Assembly (NCBI RefSeq): GCF_949987535.1
Contig: NC_080080.1
Location: forward strand, 60,238,668-60,302,667
Reading direction: 5' to 3'
DNA length: 64,000 nucleotides
Source: Balaenoptera acutorostrata
Lineage: Eukaryota; Chordata; Mammalia; Artiodactyla; Balaenopteridae
In this document: piece by piece, positions 25,602 to 37,284 of the stretch
Position numbering within the stretch: position 1 is the stretch's first letter
How the letters are laid out: every line of letters begins with the position of its first letter
Notes under the pieces: generated by a model
Database searches by the model: none
Told to the model about the DNA's origin: nothing
Seen by the model: only the letters and a program-made list of their open reading frames with translations
Translations under genes and position numbers: made by a program

Positions 25602-26499
25602 TTATATGTACTTTGTTTCCTACCAACTCAGAGTGTGCATTTTTGTATGACTATAAAACATGGAGAAATTGATGGTGTATTTGACCACAAAGAAAACTTT
25701 TTAAAACTTTTTGAAAGGTAGACTACTCATAGAACACACAAAATTAGAAGTAAATAAAAACTAATGGCTAAAAACATCTTAACAAAAAAAAATCTTAACA
25801 TTTTGGAAGTTAAGGAACACTCTCATAAATAACCTCTGAATCAGAGAGAAATTTTAAACTGAAATTACATACTATCTAGAAAGCGTGGCAAGGAGAACAC
25901 ATTTAATACTTTATATTACACCAACTGAGTTTATATTCAGGGAACAATGCATAGACTCAAATTCCTTCATGTTTGAAGAAATTTGAAAATAAAGTAATTT
26001 AGACTCACTGTTTAAAAAAAAAAAACACGACGCATTAGAGTAAGGACCTTAAGAAACAGAGGCAACTAACTGATCGCTGTTAATCTATTAATTGTCAAAC
26101 TGAAAGCCCTCTTTTGAATCCTCACCTTACTGGACCTTTCTACATCATGAGGCTCTGCTGATCAATCCCTTCTACCTTTAAAGTCCTTTCTCTCTTGGCT
26201 TCAATGGTATTTCTCTCTCCTAAGCCCAAGTGTTTCAGATTTCACAACTAAGCAGAGTTTGACCTAGTTAGTACTTAGATCTCCAGGAATACCAGGTGCT
26301 ATAGGCTTTTTCTAGCATATTCATTACTCAATAAATATTTGTTCTCCCCCAATTCCCTTTCTTGACAATTTTAAACCTTTTTAAAGACTGTTCCCCACTC
26401 CAACTTCCTTTCTTGCTCAACCCTAAAGCATCAGTCCCTCACAAGTTTTTTTCTTTGTTTTGTTAAATATAGCTTTCCTGGGCAAACGCATCCATTTGC

Positions 26500-26950
26500 T
26501 GTCACTTATATGCTGATGACTACTAAACTAAAAACTCCAGACAGATATTTACAAGTAGCTATAAAACTTTTCCACCAGATATGCCCCAAGTACCATACAA
26601 ACACAACACTTCTAAAGCCAAAATCATTACCTCATCTTCCAAACTTGTTTTTCTCTTGGTTAAAGATCTTAAGGTTAACTCTAAGTCCAAGCTAGAAAGC
26701 TGCTTTATCTTTGATTCCTTTTCCCTCTCACTTCGAGCAGTTCTATTTCATCTTTCCATCTCAGAAATGTCTTCTAAACCTATATCCCTTTTAATTTCTG
26801 CTACTTTTGCCTTAGTTCAAATCCTTATCACATATATGTATTTCCAGCCTCTCCCTTCTCCAATCTATCCTGCTGCCATAATTATCTAGTGAGACTGCCC
26901 ACAGTCCCTTCCAAGCCTGTTACGTTTTACCTATACTGAACCACTCTCAA
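26500..26950 (+). repeat. Possible L2 reverse-transcriptase relic
   Basis: 'tatatgctgatgactac' (Y-A-D-D-like) is followed by 'ctttatctttgattcctttt', spaced roughly as in the L2 reverse-transcriptase region. It is very decayed and the call is tentative. Confidence 0.4.
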
Positions 26951-26999
26951 GGTCCTAACACATGTCCTGTGATTTTATCCATCCAATAAACAAGTACAG

Positions 27000-27215
27000 G
27001 AGGGGGCCTCCTATGTACTAGGCAGCTTGCCAAATTCTTTATATATGTTTTCATCATTAAATTCTTAATATAGTTCAGGTAGATTGGTATTTACTAGCTC
27101 CATTTTTTATAGCTGAGGAAACTGAGGTTCAGATTAACCAAATCACAGAGCTAAAAAAAAAACAAAACAAACAAAGCAAGAATCCAAACACAGACCTGTC
27201 CAATACACTGACTAT
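27000..27215 (-). repeat. MIR SINE relic
   Basis: Reverse MIR with 'cctatgtactaggcagct', 'agctgaggaaactgaggttc' and 'aatcacagagct', interrupted by an AAAC-rich run. Confidence 0.75.
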
Positions 27216-28754
27216 TAAAATAACCTAGCAACAGATTCAGCACACACACAAAAAATGAATCTAGATAAATTAATAAAGATGAAGAATTATTCAGTTAAAC
27301 CATTACTTAGATTAGGGAAAAACAAAACAAAAAACCCTAATGGGACACCATGGCTGTCTTCAACTATATCAAGAGCTACATTAGAAAAGAGCAATCAGAC
27401 TTCTAATCAAGTTTTAGAGGGCAGTACACTAAGATCTACTAATTTTAGCAGTCCAAAAGAGGAATAGGCAGCCTGATCTCTGTCATATTTGTTAATAACC
27501 GTTTATCAAGATATTATGAAAGGAATGAAAATAATATGGATAAAATCTGCTTAGGGTTTGTCATCTCTCCATTTTACAGATGAAAAGCTTATGAGAGACT
27601 GAACTCTCCCAAATCCAGAAATACTTCTATTGCCTTTAGACATACCTATAGGGCACGAGCTTTAGGTGAAAAGGAATTAAAGCCTTTACTCTAATTGCAC
27701 ACACAATGCAGAAGTGCTCAGATACAGAGTATACAAAATCATGAGCAATAATTTATATTAGATTTTGAAATACAGTGTTCAACCTAACAGCTCAACTCCT
27801 GACAATCCAGGAAATATAAAAGTCCCAGAAAGACCAAAAATAATGTAAGCGATATATGATCTACAAGCAAGTAATTTTAAAAATAAAGAGTATGATAATC
27901 TTCAATAAAATTTTTCAGGGGTCCGTATATTTTCTGGTTTTACAATCAAGATTAGTCTGCTAACTGGCTTCAACTAAAAACATGGGTCTAATGCCAAGCA
28001 GTACAATATTTGCTCAATTACTATGATATATATTAAGCAAACTCTTAAAGATTTTCTACTGGATGCTGTAATATAATGTTCATTAGACATCTTCAAAGTG
28101 CTAGGTTTTAATTTCCAATAGGGAAAAACTATCTTAACTATCACTGTACCAATGTATCACTGTTTATTAAACCAAGGCATAGATGAATGAATTAATGAAT
28201 TGTAACCTTGAGACTCAAAGTTCATCTTTATAAAGTATGACCTAACAAGGACTAATTTTAAAAAAGGAGTAAAAGAAAGGCACTAACTTCAACAAAAGAC
28301 TCTTAGAGCTTTTATTTTATTAAAATAAAAAATTTTATTTCATTACTATTTGAAGTTACCAATATTCAACTGTTTTGGCCTACAAGAATAATTTCATATA
28401 TTTTAACCTAATTCATTACAATTAAACACATCATAGTTAATAACAGCAACTTATTTTGTTTAAAAAAAAATGAGTAAAGAACAAGTACTGTTTAACATGA
28501 AACATCACAAGCTGGCCCCCTAAAACACGCCCGTGATAACATACCATATTACACCAGAATTCATGTTTTCCTCCACCCATGTAATTGAGTATTATAATAG
28601 GTTTTCATTATATTTTAAAAGCATCCTTGGTAAGATTTCAATAGTAATGTCTTAGCACTGCTAAAATATAAGATTCCCTAAAACGTAGGCTCAATGAGAG
28701 CAGGGCTTTGAATTTTTATTTTTTTTCTGCATCCCCAGAGCCTCTCATAGACAA

Positions 28755-28870
28755 AGTCATTTATCTAACAAGAAATATTTATTGAATACCTACTTTGTGT
28801 CAGACACTGTTTTAGATGCTTAGAATACATAAATGAAAAATCAAATGAAGATCTTTGCCTCAATTATAAA
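28755..28870 (+). repeat. L2-type relic
   Basis: 'caagaaatatttattgaata' and 'tgtcagacactgttttagat' match the same old family as the copy at 25.1 kb. Confidence 0.6.
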
Positions 28871-30330
28871 TGTTGAATAAAATAATAGAAATCTGCAGAA
28901 AAACAACTTTTCTAAAGCACTTTATGTATATTATAATTTCATGAGAATTCCAGGACCCATGATCCTACCCACTATGCTATAATACCACGTTTGAAAATTT
29001 ATTTAAAAAAAAAAAGCTGCCTCCAGGAGTTCTCTAAACAAAATTATCTTGAGTAAGGAATACTTTCATTACAATTCCTATTTCATGGAAACTTGAGTGA
29101 TCTGCCTAAAATTAAGCAAAGAACAAGAACTTCATTTGTCGTAGTACACTGCAGCAGCTCACAAGTGGAAAATCATCAGAATTCTTGATTATCATCCTCA
29201 AGGTGTTTACTATGAGAGCTTCGCCTAGGAGCAAAAGCATGAAATACTATCATACTCATTACTGCATTTCTTTTTTGGTGACCCTAGGTCACTGCAGACA
29301 GTCATCAGTTATTACTTTTCCTTTCATAACACAACCTGAAACAATTTAGTCTCTAGCATGCAACAATACACAGGACTCAATGCCTCTGTTTATTAATTCC
29401 ACCTGAATCTACGTAAATTAAGAGGGGGAAAAAAATCAAGGCTAAATCAAGACAACGGGATCTGTCAATTCTGCAGGCTTATTCTTCATCAGAAAGATTG
29501 ACCACAATTTGAAAAGGAATTTTGACACTGCTGTTGCTAATGCTAGCTGGGTTTTCTTCCCCCGCTTTGTTGTTTCTAAGCGAACGTTGTATTACACAAG
29601 ATAAAATGGGTAAAGAGAATAGAGAAGTGAAAGAATTGGGAACAAAGCAAAATCTGGAGTCGTGGTTACAGCACAAAGATAAACCTAAAGATAACGAATC
29701 AATGCTGGCTCTTCCTTACAGAGTCCTCATGAATAAACCCTTAAATCCTGCGGTTAATCTATTGTCCCGGCTCTAAAGCTGATCAGTGACACTTCCTTGG
29801 GAGATGCTCTTGGCATCCCTCCCACAGAAGATGCTGTAGAAATGGAAAAATGGTTACCTAGGGAAACCAAGGGAAGTGGCCAAGAAAAGTATCAGAAGCT
29901 CGAGGTTGGAGACACACCACGGGCCTCCAGCAAAGGCTGGCGGTGGGGAGGCGGTAGACATTAACGGAGAGTCCACTTTGCAAGGAAAATAAAATCTGGC
30001 CGGAGGCTGTGATTACCAACAGGACCCTCAGGGAGTCAGGAAAGACCAGAAAATGGTAGGAAGGGATTTGCAGGCGTTTACCAGAGACAGCAACAGGCCC
30101 GGGGTGGGGAAGCATCAGGTGAAGACCGTCTGAGGAGGGGCAGCCTGAGGATCATTAGCTCGACCGCTTTGGGGCTGCAGGACGCCCGCCTGTTCCCCGG
30201 GCCTCCGAGGAGCGGCGGGGTCCATCTCTCCGGACCTGCCCTGGCCTCCCCAGTACCGAGGTCCAGGGCAGCCCCTCGTGCCAGCCACCCCACCCCCAGA
30301 CGCCCGGCCCGCATCCCTTCACCTCCTCAC

Positions 30331-30346
30331 CTTCCAGTGACTCCAT
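30331..30346 (-). CDS. ZC2HC1A: ZC2HC1A coding exon 1 (M1 to first base of codon 6)
   Basis: This very short coding segment gives M-E-S-L-E plus one base of the next codon. The ATG lies at 30346-30344 in a strong context (GCC ATG G). The donor follows at once as GTGAGG (30330 downward). Joined to the exon at 15695 it reads MESLEANGSVQVG, which parallels the MEGLEENG... start I recall for human ZC2HC1A. It is the first in-frame ATG after an in-frame TAG at 30454-30452, so the start is well supported. It sits inside a CpG island, as expected for a broadly expressed gene. Confidence 0.93.
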
Positions 30347-30387
30347 GGCGCCACCGCCTCGAGCTCCGCCAGACTCCTCCAACAGCA

Positions 30388-30411
30388 CGCCGCCGCCGCC
30401 GCCGCCGCCGC
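30388..30411 (-). repeat. (GCG)8 triplet run upstream of the ZC2HC1A ATG
   Basis: Eight uninterrupted CGC units on the plus strand (GCG on the gene strand) lie about 40 bp upstream of the ATG, probably in the 5' untranslated leader. In the frame of the protein they read as GGC, coding seven glycines. GC-rich triplet runs in leaders are often length-polymorphic. Confidence 0.8.
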
Positions 30412-30469
30412 GCAGCTCGGGCTGTAGCAACCCGGCCGCGCCTCCCACCCGCTAATATTCCGAGCGCCC

Positions 30470-30474
30470 ATTGG
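30470..30474 (-). promoter_or_regulatory. CCAAT box (NF-Y type), reverse strand
   Basis: The plus strand reads ATTGG, so the gene strand reads CCAAT within GGACCAATGGG. It lies about 125 bp upstream of the ATG, a plausible NF-Y position for a TATA-less promoter. Confidence 0.55.
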
Positions 30475-30500
30475 TCCGGAGCTGAACGGGCGGAGCTCCG

Positions 30501-30513
30501 GGGGGCGGGGCCT
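30501..30513. promoter_or_regulatory. GC box (Sp1/KLF type)
   Basis: GGGGGCGGGGCCT is a strong match to the GC-box consensus, about 30 bp farther upstream than the CCAAT box. The pairing of GC and CCAAT boxes supports the promoter call. Confidence 0.55.
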
Positions 30514-32029
30514 CGGGGTGAAGTGCCTCCAGCTGCCGCTGCACAGCTGCCTCCCAGCTCTAGGCTTTCGTGGTAGTCCTCCGAGCAATCCTAGAGCGGT
30601 TCGGTTTGCATCCTGCCGTCCAACGGCGCCTTTGTTCGATTCCCGCCTTGTTTTCCTCACGCCTTATCCTCCTGTTTAGAATATCTCAGCACCTCAGCGT
30701 TCCCGTCCGCAGTCCCTCAGTCAGTGCAGTTCTGAATTCCCGTCTGTTCCTCTCTGAGGACTTGAGGCAAACAAGCAAACAGAGCCCACGTCCTACACAC
30801 TCCTGAGCCGCACCCTCTCTGTTACCCGCTACTGTCACACTTTACCTGAGTGTATTCCCTAGACTTTATCTTCACACACAGATTTATGAGTTAAGGGACC
30901 TTTTCCCTACAGAAACCATACTTTCTAACTGGGATTGTAGAACTGAGATTCCTCTCAGTACTTAGAAACAATTTCCTCAGCATGAAAGCTTGGGCCAAAA
31001 AGAGGTGAAAGCCAGCCCTCCCTTCATCTTCAGCTACTCTTGGCCTCCCCTGGCCCCAGATTTGATCATTCTTGAACTAAAGTAGAATGCAGGTCTCGCA
31101 GCTGATGAGGTAACATCAAAACTATGCTTGATCAGGGAGTTTAAGGCGGGAACGAACCTATACAGGACAGAAGGAGGCCTGTTTCCGTGAAAACCTCTTG
31201 GGGATGAAGGTAACTTCAAAACTAGCTAAAACCTCTGCTTAACAGTCTAACACATTTCACCAGAACTAAATGTCTTTGGAAATTTGATTTAGCAGTGATA
31301 AGCAAGCCATATCGTCGGGTAACTCCAGTATACCTCTCGGCAAGTTATCAGTATTACTGTAATTTCCATAACAAATCTTATATTAATTTTCTTATTAAGC
31401 TGTTCAGTTACAAAGTTTTGACATTATATCTAACTTTGTCTACTGTTAGAAGTAGGTATCTTACGAACCAGTAGCCTTTATGAAGCGAGAGTTCTGCTCT
31501 CCAGTCCAATGATGGCATTTTAAACAAGTAAACAAGCGCTCGAGGGTATCACCATCTCTTATTGGGAAGATGATCTAAGTATATTTGAATGTGGTGCAGT
31601 TCATCTCTTATATGGAATCATGAGACAGCCCTGTCTCAACCCCTCCCCTACCCCTGGTTCTGCCCTGGCTCTTTTGTTCCTCTGAGATCTGAGATCCTAG
31701 GCCTAACGGGCCAGCCCACAGCCTTTCCTGCCACTTAGTCACCCTGGACTGAGTGTAGAAAGGTCCTTTCTCCTTGGTGCTGCTAAGGCTGAAGTGAGAC
31801 TCGTGGGGGCATTGAAGTGCTTTAAAAGAGCACTAAGAAGGAAAAAAGCACACTTGGAAGAAAAACGAAAAATAAAGAAACGATTTACTTTACAAATCAC
31901 AAATTCTTGAAGTCAAGCCAAAAAATGGAGTTGGCTGATACACACCCTATTGGGCATAAATGCTATAGTAACAGCAAAAACAATAATAATAACAGTAACA
32001 ATTTAAAAAAAATCATATTAGGCATGTTT

Positions 32030-32220
32030 TAGGTCCTTTTCATGTATTCACTTATTTAATCTTCAAAACAGCTCTACCAAGTAGACACTATAATTTTCAT
32101 TTTTGAGAATTAAAGTATTCAATTTCTAGATGTCTCAGAGAGATTAACTTTTTTGCTAATATTTTATACTCTTAGTGAATGGTAGCTTGGATTTAAACTC
32201 TAGTCTGTCTGAATACCTAT
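32030..32220 (-). repeat. MIR SINE relic
   Basis: 'tgtattcacttatttaatct', 'accaagtagacactat' and 'gcttggatttaaactctagt' follow the reverse MIR order. Confidence 0.7.
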
Positions 32221-33689
32221 GACAATTTCATGGGACTCGTCACATTGCTTTCTAATTATCTTAAATGTAAATCCAAATATTCAGATTCATTGTTTAAGGT
32301 GTATTTGTGTAGACATTACTACTGTGAATCTTAATTCTTTAAAATGTGCCTGTCAATCTCTACAGGTAATGGTCTCTCCACACTTTTATGCTCCAGCTAC
32401 CCTGGTCCTGATCCCTGGGTGAAGAGGACAATTTCTTACTGCCTTCCTAAGTTCCTTCCTCTATGTCTTACATGCCTGGCCTGAGAGTCTCTTTGGTCTT
32501 GATGCTCTCCTGTGGCTTTTCTTCCTCTTGATCTATTCCATTTTTCTGATGCATTCATTCAACAAATATTTGTTGAGTACCTACTATGTTTCAGGCCCAT
32601 TTCATTACTATCCAGTTACTAAAATGAATGAAGCTCAGTTTCTTCTTTATGTTCCTAAGCTTTTATCTGTTCATAATTTTCTTTTGCTCTCCAGTGATCT
32701 TTTTAGCTAATGGTAACATTCATAGAGGAATATGAATTAGAGATCTGCCCACCTCCCTATCATACAAAAAAGAAAGGAAAGGTTCAGAGATGTTTACTGA
32801 CTCGATCCAGATTAAAAAACTACCAAGTAGCTGAAATAGATATTGCACGCTTGTCTGATTACATCATATCCCTGATTCTTTACACTCTGCAATACTTTCC
32901 CTTCAACCACCATTCCCTGGAGCCCATCCACATCTCATTTGCACCTTCCAAAGGGCTGAGCAAGCTGCTTATATCTTTTTGCTTCAAAGCTCCAACCTCC
33001 TGTTGGGTCTTACACAAAGATCAATTTCCCTTTCAGAGACATCCTTTGGCCCTCATTCAAATCATTTTCAGAACACAGCTAAATGAGATTCTGAATCTCA
33101 GTGAAAAACCAACTCATTTTCTAAACCCACTCTGTAAGGCATTTTTTTTTCCCTCCACAGTCTCCAGGGGACTGACCCACCACAATTTAATACATAAAAA
33201 TTTATTTATACATTTGGCAATCATAACAAAAATTACAGTTTTCATCAAAAACAAAAGAGACATATTCTCCTTAAAAATGGGGAGAAGGGGCCGAACAAGT
33301 GTTCTAGACTGAGGAACCATATTCTGAGTTAAGTCTTATTAGTTTTATTTTGTAGATTGAAGCAAAACAAAATCTTTAAGTGTTCAGGGACAAAATAGTG
33401 ATAGTCCTGAACAAGGAAACACTAAGAAAAGGAAAAAGAGAGGATCCTAAAGCAAACTTCATTGCCTTCATTGATTGGAGGGTTACTCCGTTCACAGTGT
33501 GATAGTGATTATTCTACCTCTTTCTCCTCTAGTTCCAGAAAGAACTCCAATTCCTTAAGGAGCCTCTATTCTCCTCCACTTTCAAAACTAATTCCCAGCT
33601 GCAAAAGGATGAATTTTTTAAACCTTCAATTATGATCCCATCTATCTGTCTCTTGCCACCACAATTCCAAATCTCAGATGAAAATCTAT

Positions 33690-33850
33690 TAGTTCAAATA
33701 CTTATTGAGATACTCCTACATATGTAACACTGTTCTAGGCACAACAAGGAGCTCCAAAGTAGTCTCTTTGGTCTCTAGGAAGTTAACATCTAGTAAAGGA
33801 AGCCTGGGCAAGACATAATACAGAACAATAGAGGACAATATATTCAGCGG
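33690..33850 (+). repeat. L2-type relic
   Basis: 'caaatacttattgagatact', 'taacactgttctaggcac' and 'aagttaacatctagtaaagg' match the old L2-type repeat seen elsewhere in the window. Confidence 0.55.
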
Positions 33851-33889
33851 ATTATTAAGTCTTAGATGTTGTGGTATAGCTTATAAGAG

Positions 33890-34640
33890 TAATTGGTTTT
33901 AAATAAATATTCATTTAGAGATTCACCTATGCTGCTGTATATAACACTAGTTTATTGCTTCTGAATGCTGAAAAGTATTTTACCATATGCATACACCACT
34001 GTTTATTTTCTCATTCCTGCAGTGAAGGGCACCCAGCTGCCTCTAACCGGCTGGTACAATGAACATCTTTGTGACTGTCCCCTTATGAACCTGGGCTCAA
34101 GTTCCTCTGGGAAGCATCCCTGGAATGGATTACTGGGCCATATTCATTTCCAGTAAGTATGCCCAGACTGTTCTCTGCAACGTCTGTACACTGCCATCAG
34201 CAGCGTGTAAGACTGCCCATCTTCCTATATCTCATTAATACCTGGCTTAGCTCTAATTTTTGCCAATCTGCTGGGAATCACGAGTTGGGAATCTCTTCAT
34301 AAACTTGCTAATTCAGATTTGCCTTTCAATGAATTGCCTAGTTTTATCCATATTTTATATTGTGATCTCATCTTTTTGTTATGGATTTTTAAATTCCTTG
34401 TATATTCTAGATATTAACTTCTTGCTGATTTTGATTAGTTTAAAAATCTTTTTCTAGTTTGTCAAATATCTGATAACTTTGTCTATGATGCCTGTCATTG
34501 CATAGAAATCCTTAACTTTAATTTTGTCAAGTCCATCAATATATTTTCTTTATGAATTGTGCATTTGATTTTTTATTAAAGTTCTCTTCACCTTTAGATT
34601 ATGAGGGTATTTGTTTACATGTTTTTCTGTTAGTGAAGCC
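33890..34640 (-). mobile_element. Old L1 3' region, reverse orientation
   Basis: The plus strand gives reverse-complement L1 landmarks: 'tggaatggattactgggcca', 'gtacactgccatcagcagcg', 'ttgtatattctagatattaa' and 'aaaatctttttctagtttgt'. Strongly diverged. Confidence 0.75.
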
Positions 34641-36499
34641 AAACCAAATCCTAAGAAAATGGAGACAATTTAGATTCAAACTGGAGAGGACAACAAAAAC
34701 ATTTTTTTCTAGTGTCTTTTATGTTATGGGGTAACTCTAAAAATTCAGATAAGAACCAATGCCCAGAATGTTTTGAGACGTTGTGAATTTCAGCTTTATC
34801 CAATTTTGCCTATTGTCGCCAGGAAAGCAAAATGTTTTTGGGTGCTCCTTTTCCCACCTGGAGGAAGAAAAACAGAAAAAAAAAAGTGAAAAATATTGAG
34901 TCCTTCCCCCTTGCTTTATTATTACTCATAGCAGCTTCTCACAGGCTTTAAAAGAGTTTCCTTTAAAATGCTGTATAGTATTGCAAATAAATATTATATA
35001 ACGTTGATGACGATGTCATCACCATTATAAATCACCTAAATGAATACCTTGGCACTTCTTTATGATTTTAAAAGCCTTATGGCTCTGTTTCTTAAAACAA
35101 GTATTAGATACTATAGTTTTTGCAGCTACCTTTTAATGGAAACAGCTATATAAGAATTCACCCTATAAACACATGCTAATTACTAATATAATTGATTACT
35201 TGGTTTTGCCTAAAGAACTAACGGGTAAAAGTGAAAAACTAAAGCTCTAATTTCCATCATGGATACACATGTTATTAGAATTATCTGCCATTAACTATTT
35301 ATACAAATGCCCACATTTGCAATCCTGTCTTTCTAGAAAAGTTGCTTTTTACAGTTTTACAATGAAAGTATATTATTCTATTTACTTACTTGCTACTTAG
35401 AATGCATACCAAAAGTGTAAGTTTGGTATATTGTTGATCTACTTTTGTCATATGAATCCAACTATTGTTTGCTTGCTGTTTCCAAGAAACAGAGTTGCTT
35501 AAGCCTATTCACATTTATGTTTCTTAGCAGCTGACAGATAATCAACAAAACAGAAATAAGAATCTCCTCTGGCTCTGTTTTCAAAACATAATAAAATGTA
35601 TATTTTCATAAGAAAGAGAAATTACATATAATAAAATATTAGTATTCATAGGAATTTAATTTACATATAATTCAAGGAACAGCAGTTTTCAGAGCATTTT
35701 AATACTATAAAAGACCGTATGGATGTCAGTAAGGATTCAGAGAGTTCAGAGGATTCAGAGAGTTCTTAACACCTTTGCAGTGCATCTGTTATTATTATGA
35801 ACATCAGTGGCCCTTTGTAGTGAAGGTTATTGTTGCCCTGTTCTCAAATCTCCTTTACACTGGAAGATGTATCCAGCCCCACTTGTTAATAATGTTGGCT
35901 GATAACGCATAGCTACTTCCTTCCCCTGAAAGGTTATGGCCTCATCATTAGGGAGCAGCCCACAGCCAGTGACTGACTGACTCTGGGGTACAACAGGCTA
36001 ACCTTTGACTTGAGGTGGGCTGAGGCCAGTCTTCAGATAAGACCACATCCTTTCTTACCTTTCTTCTTCCCTGCTGCCCTACCTGCTTCCTTCACTCAAG
36101 AGGAGTCATCTCTAACAAATCGCTGCCTCAAGAATCTCCCTCTCAGTCCTTGCTTATAGGGAACCTGACCTAAGATCCCTTTATAGATAAATAGTAATGC
36201 CAGTTTAATGACCTAGTGCTATTATTAAAAGTTACTGCATCCCATGCCCAGTAGTAATTGAGTTGATAAGAGCTATATAGAATACCAACTATTTATTCAG
36301 TGCTTTTGATAGTTCTCTACATTTTTGTAGGACGTTGTTTTAGAGAAACTTGGTTTAATATTTCAATCAATGGTATTCAGTACATACTTGCTAAATGAGT
36401 GAATAGATATGAGTGAATGGTGTGGTCTTCAAAACAGTTCTTTTAGGTAGGCAGAGAGGTTTTATTTAACACATAATGGTTATGGTTAATATGTTACTG

Positions 36500-36665
36500 T
36501 GAAGACCATTTCCTATATAGTTTCATGTGATCCTCATAACCTACCTTTGAGGTAGGTGTTATTCTTTCCATTTTTGTGTCAAAGAAACTGAGATTCCATA
36601 AGAGTAAGTGACTTTTTCAAAGTTATAGTGTGTGAGTAAGTGGCAGGGTTAGAATATGTAAATAT
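36500..36665 (-). repeat. MIR SINE relic
   Basis: 'catgtgatcctcataaccta', 'gaggtaggtgttattctttc' and 'agtaagtggcagggttagaa' follow reverse MIR. Confidence 0.8.
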
Positions 36666-36888
36666 ATTCTCTAAATTGAGATCCATCTACTGTAGCATAA
36701 CTGATTTTTCTAAGTAATGACACTGAGTCTGATGAGAATGACAAAAGGGAAAGCATTGGATTCCTGTTCTGTCTCAGATCATGAAAGAGAGGACTCATAA
36801 ACTGTCCATGGAATGAAATAAATGGGAATGAAGTAAATGGAAGCCATCTGAATTATTCTTTATTTCCTTCAATGACAGAATCTACATC

Positions 36889-37284
36889 TGATGGTTAGTT
36901 TTATGTGTCAATTTGGCTAGGTCAAAAATTACTCTAGATATTTCTGTGAAGGTGTTTTCTAGATGAAATTAACATTTAAATTGGTGATCTTTGAGTAAAG
37001 CAGATCGCTCTCCATAATGTGGGGGGGCTTCATCCAATCAGTTGAAGGCTTACCTCCCCTAAGAAGGAATTCTGTCAGCAGAGTGCCTTTGGACTCAAAC
37101 TGAAATTCTACCCTGGGTCTCCAGCCTAAGGACCTACAGATTTTGACCTTTACAAGCTTATACAACCACAGAAGCCAATTGCTTAAAATCAATCAAGCTC
37201 TCTCTCTTTCTCTTTCTCCCTTGATATAGATATAGATATAGATATAGATAGGTTCTATTTCTCTGGAGAACCCTGATTAATACA
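36889..37284 (+). mobile_element. MLT2-like ERVL solo LTR
   Basis: It starts TGATGGTTAGTTTTATGTGTC and ends 'ggagaaccctgattaataca', with 'gggcttcatccaatcagttg' inside. This order fits MLT2-type ERVL long terminal repeats. No internal viral region is attached, so it is a solo LTR. A GATATA microsatellite sits near its right end. Confidence 0.75.
37223..37251. repeat. (GATATA)n microsatellite
   Basis: About five GATATA units follow a CT-rich stretch inside the MLT2-like LTR. Confidence 0.85.

Larger units (their letters stand above)
21501..30330. other. Intron 1, distal two-thirds
   Basis: Mostly unassigned AT-rich sequence. Recognised within it are a forward MIR (23250-23445), L2-type ends (25140-25260, 28755-28870), a 5'-truncated CHR SINE (25377-25601), a possible L2 coding relic (26500-26950) and a reverse MIR (27000-27215). 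The stretches 21.5-23.2, 23.45-25.1 and 28.9-30.1 kb show nothing I can name. Confidence 0.6.
1..30430 (-). other. ZC2HC1A: ZC2HC1A gene locus, 5' part (five coding exons)
   Basis: This entry marks the span of the gene, read leftward from its promoter. The exons join in frame: exon 1 ends after one base of codon 6, exons 2 and 3 end on codon boundaries, exon 4 ends after one base of codon 117, and exon 5 ends on a codon boundary. Every visible junction is GT-AG. Intron lengths are 14,635, 2,092, 4,657 and 2,121 bp for introns 1-4; intron 5 runs off the left edge. The 166 residues recovered match my memory of the N-terminal half of ZC2HC1A (about 325 residues in human). The C-terminal exons were not seen between 1 and 6343, which is mostly L1. 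The family has two C2HC zinc fingers; its molecular function is poorly known. The right limit (start of transcription) is a guess. Confidence 0.95.
30155..30650. promoter_or_regulatory. CpG island over ZC2HC1A promoter and exon 1
   Basis: A GC-rich, CpG-dense block of about 0.5 kb stands out in an otherwise AT-rich window. It covers the first coding exon, a GCG triplet run, a CCAAT box and a GC box. No TATA box is evident, which fits a CpG-island promoter with dispersed starts. The exact transcription start cannot be read from sequence. Such promoters often fire in both directions, so an unstable rightward transcript is possible but unsupported. Confidence 0.88.
30651..36880. other. Intergenic region upstream of ZC2HC1A
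   Basis: Non-coding sequence with a reverse MIR (32030-32220), L2-type fragments (32545-32600, 33690-33850), a reversed L1 (33890-34640) and a reverse MIR (36500-36665). A 200-codon open stretch at 32710-33312 has no family resemblance. The stretches 30.65-32.0 and 34.65-36.5 kb show nothing I can name. Confidence 0.6.

Noticed and set aside
30169..30576. A 135-codon open stretch across the CpG island, plus strand, and several on the minus strand
   Set aside because: GC-rich sequence has few stops. These frames overlap the promoter and exon 1 and have no family match. Only the short MESLE start is supported.
32710..33312. A 200-codon open stretch on the plus strand, the longest in the window
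   Set aside because: No domain, no family resemblance, no CpG promoter, and composition typical of AT-rich non-coding DNA; a chance open frame.
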